DNA of 14,369 bases. It comes from Desulfobacterales bacterium (GTDB lineage: Bacteria; Desulfobacterota; DSM-4660; Desulfatiglandales; B25-G16). The notes below the pieces were generated by a model, which searched no databases, had not been told where the DNA came from, and saw only the letters and a list, made by a program, of their open reading frames with translations. The stretch is taken from positions 1-14,369 of the forward strand of contig JABXJY010000039.1 of NCBI GenBank assembly GCA_013375385.1. Direction: 5' to 3'. The position numbers were made by a program, and so were the translations under genes. Shown here in pieces: positions 1 through 7,114 of this stretch. How positions within the stretch are numbered: position 1 is the stretch's first letter; each line of letters begins with the position of its first letter.

Positions 1-969
1 TTACGGGATAGATTCCCTTCTGCAATGATTGACTGGGTGGTTGAGGAGGATGCATCAGGCATAGTGGAGGGTCATCCGGACATAGATCGGTTAATGATCT
101 TTCCTCGAAAGAGCTGGCTCAAGAGACTCATAAAGAGGGGTGAGTATATTGGTGTTGGAAAAGAGGCAACCAGATTTGTAAAAGAGCTCAAGAGCAGAAG
201 GTACGATATGGTAGTTGACCTCCAGGGACTTTTCAAGAGTGGAATATTGACCTTCCTTGCCAATGGGAAAAGGAAGATTGCCCTCAATGGAGGAAGGGAA
301 GGTAGCTTCATTTTCACAGATGAGAAGGTTGCCATTCCTGATCCAGATATACATGCCCTGGAGAGATACTTGTGTATTGCCAGATACCTGGGAGCAACTA
401 GCCCTGCCTGGAATGGTCAGATTCCCGTTTATGATATTGATAAGGGACACGTGAACTATCTCTTAAGGGAAATCGGTAATAACAATATTCTGGTAGCGGT
501 TACTCCCATGGCCAAATGGGAGAGTAAGCTCTGGGAGTTACATCGATTTGCCTGCCTAGCAGATACAATGAAAGAAGGATTGGGAGCGGAGGTTGTTTTC
601 ACTGGAATAGAGGATGATAAAGCGGCAATAGACGATATTGTATCAGGGATGAAAACCAGGGCACTGAACTTAGCCGGAAAGACGACCTTAAGAGAATTGG
701 CTTACCTTTACCAGGAGTGTGCTGTTGTTATCTCCACTGATACTGGCCCCATGCATGTAGCTGCAGCTATGCGTTCACCTGTAGTAGTGGCTCTTTTTGG
801 CCCTACGTCTCCTTTAAAAACTGGGCCTTACGGAGCAAAACACAGAGTCATCAGGGCTGGCCTTGAATGCAGCCCGTGTTTCAGAAAGAGATGCGAGGAT
901 ATGTCATGTATGAAGAGGATAACAGTGGAGATGGTCTTCAACACGGTCAAAGAGGTCATAAGTGCCTAA
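1..969 (+). CDS. waaC: LPS heptosyltransferase I-like (family GT9), 5'-truncated
   Basis: Transfers L-glycero-D-manno-heptose from ADP-heptose to the Kdo region of lipid A at the cytoplasmic side of the inner membrane. The reading frame is open from base 1, and the residues encoded before the first ATG at 25 (LRDRFPSA) continue smoothly into the family pattern, so the true start lies upstream of the window, probably about 20 codons away. The segment IDWVVEEDASGIVEGHPDID near the visible N terminus is typical of WaaC-type enzymes. The C-terminal half carries the GT9 nucleotide-sugar signature DTGPMH followed by AAA...ALFGPTSP. A four-cysteine cluster (CSPC...C...C) lies at about 868-915. It is the first visible gene of a plus-strand operon that continues to 4846. 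Family assignment is firm. Heptosyltransferase I rather than another GT9 acceptor specificity is inferred. Confidence 0.85.
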   Translation, partial: LRDRFPSAMIDWVVEEDASGIVEGHPDIDRLMIFPRKSWLKRLIKRGEYIGVGKEATRFVKELKSRRYDMVVDLQGLFKSGILTFLANGKRKIALNGGREGSFIFTDEKVAIPDPDIHALERYLCIARYLGATSPAWNGQIPVYDIDKGHVNYLLREIGNNNILVAVTPMAKWESKLWELHRFACLADTMKEGLGAEVVFTGIEDDKAAIDDIVSGMKTRALNLAGKTTLRELAYLYQECAVVISTDTGPMHVAAAMRSPVVVALFGPTSPLKTGPYGAKHRVIRAGLECSPCFRKRCEDMSCMKRITVEMVFNTVKEVISA

Positions 970-994
970 GGTGATCTAAAATGTCTAAAGTCAC

Positions 995-1022
995 CAGTAA
1001 CGAATAACCAGTAACTAACAAT
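995..1022. repeat. Period-7 degenerate tandem repeat (CAGTAAC type)
   Basis: Three or four head-to-tail heptamers, CAGTAAC, GAATAAC, CAGTAAC and a degenerate TAACAAT, fill the gap between the heptosyltransferase and the Trm112-like gene. The same heptamer style recurs at 10354-10429 and 13702-13781. No coding or promoter role is evident. Confidence 0.6.
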
Positions 1023-1036
1023 CAGGGGGTACAGAT

Positions 1037-1213
1037 ATGGCTATCAGCAAGGAATTGCTGGACATTTTGGTGTGTCCAAAATGTAAAGGGGACATCCACC
1101 TGAATGCATCAGGGGATGGGCTTATATGTGACAATTGTAAGCTCTTATATGAGATCAAGGATGATATACCAATTATGCTCATAGATGAGGCCAAAAGAAT
1201 AGAAGAGGATTAA
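1037..1213 (+). CDS. Trm112/YcaR-family small zinc-ribbon protein
   Basis: A 58-residue protein too short for many gene finders. It begins MAISKELLDILVCPKCKG and has a CPKC pair (Cys13, Cys16) and a CDNC pair (Cys31, Cys34), followed by a YEIKDDIPIML segment. This is the standard Trm112p-like/YcaR (UPF0434) fold with one four-cysteine zinc site. A purine-rich AGGGGG stretch sits at 1024-1029, about seven bases before the ATG. The stop codon at 1211-1213 directly abuts the TTG start of the next gene, so the two are probably co-translated. Eukaryotic and archaeal Trm112 proteins bind and activate methyltransferases. The bacterial members are often found next to LPS genes such as lpxK and kdsB, and their role is not settled. 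No function beyond the family is claimed here. Confidence 0.88.
   Translation: MAISKELLDILVCPKCKGDIHLNASGDGLICDNCKLLYEIKDDIPIMLIDEAKRIEED
1201..1208 (+). promoter_or_regulatory. Ribosome binding site supporting a TTG start at 1214
   Basis: The purine run AGAAGAGG lies inside the last codons of the Trm112-like gene, five bases before TTG 1214. No ATG or GTG in this frame gives the expected N terminus (DISVVVVTLN), so this site supports TTG initiation coupled to the upstream stop. Confidence 0.55.
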
Positions 1214-2134
1214 TTGGACATCTCTGTCGTCGTTGTTACCCTTAATACAAAAAAACTACTGCTTGATTGTTTGGCCTGCGTATTTGAGACAATCAAAGAG
1301 ATATCTTTTGAGGTGTGGGTTGTTGACAATAATTCCACTGACGGAACACTGGAGGCCATAAGGGAGAGATATCCTGCTGTTAATATAATTGAGAATGAGG
1401 AAAATTTAGGTTTTGCTGCCGCAAATAACCAGGCCTTCAGGCAGATGAATGGACGCTATGCCCTATTGCTTAATACTGATACCGTATTGACCAATGGAGC
1501 TGTAAAGGAGCTCTATGATTTTATGGAAGCTAACCCCGAGGCAGGTATGGCATGTGGGCAGTTGCTCAATCAGGATGGAGCAAAACAAAATTCTATTGCC
1601 AATCTTCCTACCTTACCAACCCTTTTCTGCAATGAGACTGTTTTACGAATCTTGATGCCTAAAAGGTTTCCAAGCAAAAGAAGGGAATATGCATCTCCTT
1701 TAAAGGTGGATTCATGTATTGGTGCCTGTCTAATAGTTCGAAAAGAGGCCATGGATGATATAGGATTCTTTGATGAAAGGTATTTCTTTTTCTTGGAAGA
1801 GACTGACTGGGCTTACAGGATGAAGCTTCGCGGCTGGGGGGTGTATTTTGTGCCAACGGCGAGAATATTCCATGGTCAGGGAAAGACGGTAGGAAGTGGT
1901 CTGAATTCAAGGATTATGTTTTATAGATCGAGGTATGTCTTTCTTAAGAAGTGGCATCCTTACTCCTATCCCTTATTCTATTCAGTTATCCTTTTGAGGC
2001 TATTAGCCAACACCGTTCTCTCGTTCATTGGTGTATTGTTTACCCTCGGCTTCAAAAGTTCCATAAAGAAGAAAGTCACTGTTTATGTCCAGTTGCTTCT
2101 CTGGCACCTACAGGGATGTCCGGAAAAAGGTTAA
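1214..2134 (+). CDS. Family 2 glycosyltransferase (WbbL/rhamnosyltransferase-like)
   Basis: Cytoplasmic, probably membrane-associated, GT-A fold transferase that likely adds a sugar to the LPS core or O-antigen. Visible motifs in order: N-terminal strand DISVVVVTLN (2-11), nucleotide-binding DNNSTDG (38-44), ENLGFAAANN (63-72), the metal-binding NTDT (87-90) and FFDERYFFFLEETDWAYRMK with the acidic EETDW that usually holds the catalytic base. The C terminus has a hydrophobic stretch (about 250-280) that may anchor it to the membrane. Its 306 residues fit the GT2 family related to rhamnosyl- and other deoxysugar transferases. The start is TTG directly after the TAA of the Trm112-like gene; the next gene begins 12 bases after its stop. 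Donor and acceptor cannot be read from the sequence. Confidence 0.88.
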   Translation: MDISVVVVTLNTKKLLLDCLACVFETIKEISFEVWVVDNNSTDGTLEAIRERYPAVNIIENEENLGFAAANNQAFRQMNGRYALLLNTDTVLTNGAVKELYDFMEANPEAGMACGQLLNQDGAKQNSIANLPTLPTLFCNETVLRILMPKRFPSKRREYASPLKVDSCIGACLIVRKEAMDDIGFFDERYFFFLEETDWAYRMKLRGWGVYFVPTARIFHGQGKTVGSGLNSRIMFYRSRYVFLKKWHPYSYPLFYSVILLRLLANTVLSFIGVLFTLGFKSSIKKKVTVYVQLLLWHLQGCPEKG

Positions 2135-2146
2135 AGGCAAAGGCAA

Positions 2147-3235
2147 ATGTTGGTTAGGGGTAAGAATTTCTCGTTGGATGGTATTAGGAACATACTCTTG
2201 ATACAGTTGGGGGATATAGGGGATGTTGTTCTCACCTTTCCCTCCATAAAGGCCTTGCATGAGAATTTCCCGCAGGCTAATCTGATCGTTGCAGTAAGGG
2301 AAAAAGCGAGAGAATTGATAGAAGACTGCCCTTGGGCCACGGGCGTGATTTCCATAAACAAGGATAAAAGAAGACTGGCCCGGGAAATCGCATATCAAAA
2401 GGATTTTTTGTTACGTTTGCGAAGATATAATTTTGACCTGGCAATTGATATGAGAACGGGAACCCGGGGAGCGATTCTCTCTCTTGTTTCCGGCGCGAAT
2501 CGAAGAATAGGTTTCTATGCCGATGACGGAAAGTTATGGCGAAACAGGGTTTTCACGCAGTTAACGCTGCTTGGATATACGCCCGGCCAATATGTGGCCC
2601 AATACTACTGCAGCCTCCTGCACACCCTTAATATAAAAACACAGATGCGGCCTCTACTTGAGGTTTCCCCCGAAAAACGACAGAAAGCCGCTGCACTTTT
2701 CAGAAATGAGAAGGTTCCCTTGGACCGACCTGTCATTGCCGTACACCCTTTTTCTTTGTGGAAATATAAAGAATGGGGAATGGATAAGTATATACAGTTG
2801 ATCAACCGGATCGGATCAAAATATGAACTTCCCGTAATTATAACGGGTTCTCCCGATGAAAGGCAGCGGGCTGCGACGTTAGAAGAAATGTGTGGCAGGC
2901 TTGTCTATAATTTTGCCGGAAAGACATCGATAGCAATGTTTGGGGCTGTCCTGGATGCATGCGGATTGTTTATCGGGGTTGACAGCGCCGGAATGCATAT
3001 TGCAGGAGCGGTCGGTACACCGACCATAAGTATTTTTGGACCGTCTTCTCCTGCTTCTTGGGCACCGAGAGGGAAGCGGCATGCCGTCGTTTATAAAAAT
3101 CTTCCCTGTGTGCCATGCAGGCAAAAAGGTTGCAATAACAGTGAAGTGAGTCGGTGCCTTGATGAGCTGAGTGTGGAGGAGGTAATCCCCGTAGTTGATA
3201 CGAAGATCCTGGAGATAGAAACTGCAATCAATTAG
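2147..3235 (+). CDS. ADP-heptose:LPS heptosyltransferase-like (family GT9)
   Basis: A second GT9 enzyme of 362 residues, likely adding a further heptose to the inner core. The N-terminal domain opens with NILLIQLGDIGDVVLTFPSI, the acceptor-side glycine-rich loop of the family. The C-terminal domain has the nucleotide-sugar motif VDSAGMH (Asp279, His284), then AGAVGTP and FGPSSP. A four-cysteine cluster, Cys321, Cys324, Cys329 and Cys337, follows, as in the first gene of the operon. The ATG at 2147 has only a weak upstream purine stretch (AAAGGCAAAGG), and a few residues of N-terminal uncertainty remain. It lies 12 bases after the family 2 glycosyltransferase and 3 bases before the next TTG. 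WaaF- or WaaQ-type specificity is possible; I cannot choose. Confidence 0.87.
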   Translation: MLVRGKNFSLDGIRNILLIQLGDIGDVVLTFPSIKALHENFPQANLIVAVREKARELIEDCPWATGVISINKDKRRLAREIAYQKDFLLRLRRYNFDLAIDMRTGTRGAILSLVSGANRRIGFYADDGKLWRNRVFTQLTLLGYTPGQYVAQYYCSLLHTLNIKTQMRPLLEVSPEKRQKAAALFRNEKVPLDRPVIAVHPFSLWKYKEWGMDKYIQLINRIGSKYELPVIITGSPDERQRAATLEEMCGRLVYNFAGKTSIAMFGAVLDACGLFIGVDSAGMHIAGAVGTPTISIFGPSSPASWAPRGKRHAVVYKNLPCVPCRQKGCNNSEVSRCLDELSVEEVIPVVDTKILEIETAIN

Positions 3236-3238
3236 TGA

Positions 3239-4846
3239 TTGCCGCGGATTCTCTTTATGATAAATCCTCTACTTAAAGATCTTTTTTCAGATGATAGATA
3301 CTCCTCTTTCAGAATTGCTGTTCTCATAATCCTCTTAGGTTTTACAATCCGATTATTTTCCTTCCACTATACCTATATCATCAATCCTGATGGAGTGCTA
3401 TATATTCATCAGGCACGGGCAATCTACTATGGGCTAAAGGATTCTATGCTCACCTGTTCAATGGGTTATCTATCAAATTACTCGATACTCATTGTCCTTG
3501 CATTTAAGATCTTTGGTGATTGGGTAGTTGCTGCAAAATCAGTCTCCCTCTTTTTTGGTACCATCACATTGGTCCCCCTCTATTTTCTTTTGAACAGATT
3601 TCTTAGAAAAGAAATTACTCTAGCAGCTACACTGGTATTTGCCCTCATACCCGTCTTTGTAGACAAGAGCGTTGATGTTGTAAGAGATCCCGTATACTGG
3701 TTTTTCTCAGTGCTCGGTTTATACCTTTTTGTAAGCCAGATTGGAAAGAGTAACTATCTTTACCTCATCTTGAGCAGTCTATGCTTCCTTCTGGCGGCCT
3801 GGGCCAGGATTGAGGCAATTCTATTTATAGTTGTATCTTTTATCTATATCTTGTTTATAAGACAGGATAGAAGGATACAAAAGGCTTCTATTTTTGCAAT
3901 CCCAGTTGTTCTTGTACTGTTGCTTGGTATCTTTGGGCTCATGATCTTTCATATGCCCGTAAATGACCTTCATCGAGGACTTGAAATAACGACCAAATTT
4001 TCAGCTCCTGTGATTGAATATAAGAATCTTAGGCAAACTTTGGCAGAACTAATGAACCAGCCTTTGGGCGATATTCTGCCAGGCTTCTTACATAAGGCAA
4101 GGAACCTTGTCTGGTTGATTGCCCTTGGAACCCTTATTAGATATGCGGTGAGGGCCTATTTTTATCCTTTCTTTCTCACATTTATAATCGGGCTGGGAGG
4201 CGTATGGGGGAAGATAAAGGAAGACAGACGTATGCTATATCTTACCTCTCTTGCTTTTTTCGCATTGTTGCTATTGTATATGCACGTATTGCTGACATGG
4301 ATGATGTTCAACCGATTTCTTGCGATTTTTATTATTCCTTCTTTTATTTTTGTGGGATATGGATTGGAGAAGATAGTCCACTTTCTACGGTCACGATTCA
4401 ACTTAAAGCCCCTTGTGGCTCTTTCCATAATCTGCTTCCTCACTCTAGCCTTTGCACTGCCGGAGAACCTGGAACCAAGAGAGGCGGATAAGCTCGTTTT
4501 CAAGAGAATTGGTGAACTCATTGCTGAGAGGGAAGGCAACAGCCAGGTGATATCAATTGCAGCCCCTCACTCAATTAGATGGATTTCATTTTATGCCAAT
4601 GTCAACTACAGAGGCGCTCCATGCCCGGAGAGGAATCACGATATCGAGAATATAATCGGGAAGAACTATGGGGAATTTGTCCAAAATCTTAGAAGAAGAG
4701 GAATCAGATATTTCTTATGGGAAGAAAAACACTGGCCCAAAGAGAGTTCTTATTTGATAACCACTGGGAATATGAAAGATTTTATTAAGCTTGGGGCCTG
4801 GAGCCACCCTGACACGGGGAGTTTAATCCTATTCAAGGTGATATAA
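3239..4846 (+). CDS. Polytopic membrane glycosyltransferase, PMT/ArnT-like (GT39/GT83 type)
   Basis: A 535-residue integral membrane protein with many hydrophobic segments, starting at about 24-45 and continuing to about residue 400, followed by a soluble C-terminal tail of roughly 130 residues. The first extracytoplasmic loop reads NPDGVLYIHQARAIYYG (49-65). Asp51 sits where PMT/ArnT-type enzymes keep a catalytic acidic residue, but the canonical second acidic residue is Gly52 here. Such enzymes move a sugar from a polyprenyl-phosphate carrier to LPS, protein or another acceptor in the periplasm. Initiation is at TTG 3239, three bases after the previous stop, or at ATG 3257 (seventh codon); neither has a strong ribosome binding site. 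It is the last gene of the left operon. Substrate is unknown. Confidence 0.8.
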   Translation: MPRILFMINPLLKDLFSDDRYSSFRIAVLIILLGFTIRLFSFHYTYIINPDGVLYIHQARAIYYGLKDSMLTCSMGYLSNYSILIVLAFKIFGDWVVAAKSVSLFFGTITLVPLYFLLNRFLRKEITLAATLVFALIPVFVDKSVDVVRDPVYWFFSVLGLYLFVSQIGKSNYLYLILSSLCFLLAAWARIEAILFIVVSFIYILFIRQDRRIQKASIFAIPVVLVLLLGIFGLMIFHMPVNDLHRGLEITTKFSAPVIEYKNLRQTLAELMNQPLGDILPGFLHKARNLVWLIALGTLIRYAVRAYFYPFFLTFIIGLGGVWGKIKEDRRMLYLTSLAFFALLLLYMHVLLTWMMFNRFLAIFIIPSFIFVGYGLEKIVHFLRSRFNLKPLVALSIICFLTLAFALPENLEPREADKLVFKRIGELIAEREGNSQVISIAAPHSIRWISFYANVNYRGAPCPERNHDIENIIGKNYGEFVQNLRRRGIRYFLWEEKHWPKESSYLITTGNMKDFIKLGAWSHPDTGSLILFKVI

Positions 4847-4921
4847 TGGGAGATAACTTTCATCTTGTTACTACGGAAAGCACATAATTGTTTGCATTGA
4901 ACATGACAAAGAAGGGTGCAC

Positions 4922-5110
4922 AAGGCTCATGAGGTCTTTTCTGATGTGACTGGCGGGAGGCCGCCGTGCTTTTCACGACTTATCAGTGGGGGAAACCGCA
5001 GCCCCCGACTTGTCGGGGGAATGCGGAGGGGGCAAGACTCCCCCGCAGATAAGCCGTAGAAAAGACCAGGCCGGGAGGCTTGGAACAGAACAAAAGGCCT
5101 CATGAGCCTT
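4922..5110. repeat. 189-bp multi-stem palindromic element, MITE-like
   Basis: This gap of about 300 bases between two convergent genes has no credible gene. It contains nested inverted repeats. Outer arms 4922-4937 and 5095-5110 match at 15 of 16 positions. A second pair, 4933-4942 with 5058-5067 (GGTCTTTTCT), is perfect but overlaps the outer left arm, so the two pairings compete. A third pair, 4979-4992 with 5040-5053, matches 12 of 14; a fourth is CCGCA 4996-5000 with TGCGG 5022-5026. The apex is CCCCCGAC-TT-GTCGGGGG (5002-5019). Side hairpins lie at 4952-4965 (GGCGG/CCGCC) and 5066-5083. Its GC-rich composition differs from the flanks. The architecture suits a non-autonomous mobile palindrome, and it could also stop transcription from both sides. 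Mobility is inferred, not shown. Confidence 0.65.
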
Positions 5111-5148
5111 ATCCGAAGGTTGCTTTGCAAACTATTTAATGCTCTCCG

Positions 5149-5985
5149 TTATAACATGTGGTCTTCCAACTTGGCGATAACAGCTATGCTGTGACCAGAG
5201 AACATTTTTGAGATGAGCCTGGCAAAGATGTTGATCACCGGGATTCGCTTCAACGCCTTCTTCACCGTTTCGGAATGGTAGTCCTTTGCCTTTACCACAC
5301 GAAATCCACATTCGGTAAGGAGTCTCTTTAAGGTTTGAGGAGTAAAGTGGAAAAAGTGGTAGGGTAAGTCCCATCCAACCCATTCATTCCAGTTCTTGCG
5401 GGCATCTGTTCCTTGGTGATTGGGAACATCTACTATCAGAATACCATCGCACTTCAACCAATCCCTGACCCCTAAAACTGCCTTTCGGGGATCAGGTGCG
5501 TGTTCAAGGAAATGCCACATGGTGATTATGTCGAAATATTGCGGAGGGAATTCCATCTCATTCATAGGGCCAACATTTATAGGAATCCCGAGTTTCCTGG
5601 TGGCATGTTGCGATGCCCATTCTGAGAGATCCAAGCCATGAACATCATAGCCATAATTTCTGCAGGCCGCCAGAAAATACCCATATCCACACCCGATATC
5701 TAAAACCTTCCCTGTTTTCTTTATTCCCCTGAAAAACCGTATACGATGGGTTTCAAGGCTAAGTCGCTTTCTGAGCTCGGGCGAGTCAGGATCTCCTCCT
5801 CCAACAAAGTGTTCATCACAATACTGCTTGCTGTAAAGCATTCCTAAATCCTCTTTCGAAGGCCTTGGATCTAAAAACCCGAGACGACAAGAAGAACACC
5901 GATAGACCTGCCACGAGTCCTTTTCCAACAGGAGTTCTCTGTTTCTGCACCCACACAGGATGCAAAACTCTGGAGCCTTTTCCAT
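5149..5985 (-). CDS. SAM-dependent class I methyltransferase with N-terminal zinc ribbon
   Basis: A 278-residue protein. The N-terminal portion has two cysteine pairs, CILC (Cys8, Cys11) and CSSC (Cys30, Cys33), giving a likely structural zinc site. SAM-binding motif I, VLDIGCGYG, is at 94-102, followed by the acidic end of strand 2 (HGLDLSEW) and DIITMWHFLEHAPDP, the motif IV region of Methyltransf_23-type enzymes. A later HFFHFTPQTLKRLLTECGF segment is also typical of the family. Relatives sit in LPS and capsule clusters and modify sugars or lipid-linked glycans; some members act in other pathways. The methylated substrate cannot be read here. The start at 5985 follows a near-consensus minus-strand promoter at 6038-6066 and a weak AGGT ribosome binding site. 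It faces the left operon tail to tail. Confidence 0.85.
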   Translation of the reverse strand: MEKAPEFCILCGCRNRELLLEKDSWQVYRCSSCRLGFLDPRPSKEDLGMLYSKQYCDEHFVGGGDPDSPELRKRLSLETHRIRFFRGIKKTGKVLDIGCGYGYFLAACRNYGYDVHGLDLSEWASQHATRKLGIPINVGPMNEMEFPPQYFDIITMWHFLEHAPDPRKAVLGVRDWLKCDGILIVDVPNHQGTDARKNWNEWVGWDLPYHFFHFTPQTLKRLLTECGFRVVKAKDYHSETVKKALKRIPVINIFARLISKMFSGHSIAVIAKLEDHML

Positions 5986-6037
5986 TTTATCAGGTACCTA
6001 GTGCGATGATACGGAAATGAATTAATCTCACGGGGGG

Positions 6038-6066
6038 ATTATAGTAAAGCTTAAATAAGGGGTCAA
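6038..6066 (-). promoter_or_regulatory. Sigma70-type promoter for the methyltransferase gene
   Basis: Read on the minus strand: TTGACC (6066-6061), a 17-base spacer, then a perfect TATAAT (6043-6038). The predicted transcript would start near 6031, leaving a leader of about 45 bases before the ATG at 5985. Identified by eye only. Confidence 0.7.
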
Positions 6067-6094
6067 CAATTGAAATCGAGTAAGCTCACTGGTG

Positions 6095-6123
6095 TTGACA
6101 TACACCCTTACTTCCCCTATATT
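6095..6123 (+). promoter_or_regulatory. Sigma70-type promoter for the GC-rich glycosyltransferase
   Basis: TTGACA (6095-6100), a 17-base spacer and TATATT (6118-6123). It lies back to back with the minus-strand promoter, the two -35 boxes being 28 bases apart. GTCAACA (6062-6068) and TGTTGAC (6093-6099) form an inverted repeat across the two -35 boxes. Because the promoter lies inside the longest open frame (GTG 6092), translation must begin downstream, at ATG 6164. Confidence 0.72.
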
Positions 6124-6152
6124 CCATAGCCGGAACCGCTATCGTTGGGCGC

Positions 6153-6159
6153 GAGAGGG
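6153..6159 (+). promoter_or_regulatory. Ribosome binding site that fixes the start at 6164
   Basis: GAGAGGG lies four bases before ATG 6164. Together with the promoter at 6095-6123 it favours this start over the GTG at 6092. Confidence 0.65.
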
Positions 6160-6163
6160 TAAT

Positions 6164-7096
6164 ATGATCAAGATCCTGGTGGGAATGCCGGTGCTGGATA
6201 ACATCGAGATGACTAGAGCCTGTGTGCAGAGCCTCTATCGCTCCACGGATTTGGACAAAATGGACCTCGATGTATCCGTGGTTATCATCGATAACGGCTC
6301 AAAGGACGATATCGCCGCTCTTATCAAGGAGGAGTCTCGAGTGGGGAGGTTTCCCACCTATTACGTGAGGAACCCAGAAAATTTGGGGGTCGCGATCGCG
6401 TGGAACCAGATACTGCGCTTCGCACCAAGCAATGTACCCGGCTCGGCCCTTTGCTACGACTATTATGTAATCACAAATAATGATGTCCTGTTCGGGCCCG
6501 ATTGGCTGCAGCCCATGGTCGAGGTCATGGAATGCGATGAGCGCATTGGCTGGGTAGCCGCCCTGGAGAACGGCTCGCCCGTGATGGAGGAATTAATCGA
6601 GGCACATTCCAATACAAAGAGATACCGTATCAATCCCAACAAGCCCTACTCCTCGGAGAACATCCTGGAGAGCGTGAAAAGGGTGTACGAGAAATGGGGC
6701 GGGCATGAGTCATTCTGCAGGTTGGTGAAGGACAGCGACCTTCCCCTCTTTATCCAGAGGATGCGATCCGCGGTGTGTTTCATGCTACGACCTGCCATGG
6801 TGCGACAGATCGGCTTTTTCGATGAGGATTTTTCCCCGGTGGGGATCTCCGAGGATCTGGAGTACTTCTTGAGGATCGAGGGGGTCATCTCGCCCCCGTG
6901 GATCACCGATGACTATCCAGCGAAGGGAAAATGGAAATACGGGCTCTGTGGCAGGAGCGTGATCCACCACAACTGGTGTATGACCAGACAGGGTCCGGGT
7001 TTCGACGGTCGACGATGGGACAGGGAAAAGGAGAAGAACTGGAGGGCCAAGTTCGGTCGATCCAAAAAGTACTACACCAAGAAGTTCCTGGCCTAG
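6164..7096 (+). CDS. Family 2 glycosyltransferase, GC-rich
   Basis: A 310-residue GT-A enzyme beginning MIKILVGMPVLDN. Motifs: DNGS (43-46), ENLGVAIAWN (72-81), TNNDV (104-108, the DxD-like metal site), then GFFDEDFSPVGISEDLEYFL, which holds the acidic EDLEY equivalent of the catalytic base, and a HHNWCM segment near the C terminus. Visible codon choice is richer in G and C (runs such as GTCGCGATCGCGTGG) than in any neighbour, and it has its own promoter and no operon partner: it is convergent with the next gene only 18 bases away. This suggests a recently acquired or mobile surface-polysaccharide gene. An upstream GTG at 6092 would add 24 residues, but those codons overlap the promoter. Sugar and acceptor are unknown. 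Confidence 0.85.
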   Translation: MIKILVGMPVLDNIEMTRACVQSLYRSTDLDKMDLDVSVVIIDNGSKDDIAALIKEESRVGRFPTYYVRNPENLGVAIAWNQILRFAPSNVPGSALCYDYYVITNNDVLFGPDWLQPMVEVMECDERIGWVAALENGSPVMEELIEAHSNTKRYRINPNKPYSSENILESVKRVYEKWGGHESFCRLVKDSDLPLFIQRMRSAVCFMLRPAMVRQIGFFDEDFSPVGISEDLEYFLRIEGVISPPWITDDYPAKGKWKYGLCGRSVIHHNWCMTRQGPGFDGRRWDREKEKNWRAKFGRSKKYYTKKFLA

Positions 7097-7114
7097 CCTT
7101 TCCCAACCATGCTT

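Noticed and set aside
4927..5130. 67-codon minus-strand open frame over the palindromic element
   Set aside because: It is made almost wholly of inverted-repeat arms, has no family resemblance and no ribosome binding site; the repeat structure explains it.
7097..7114. Possible terminator between the convergent glycosyltransferase genes
   Set aside because: The gap is only 18 bases and no hairpin with a T tract could be seen.
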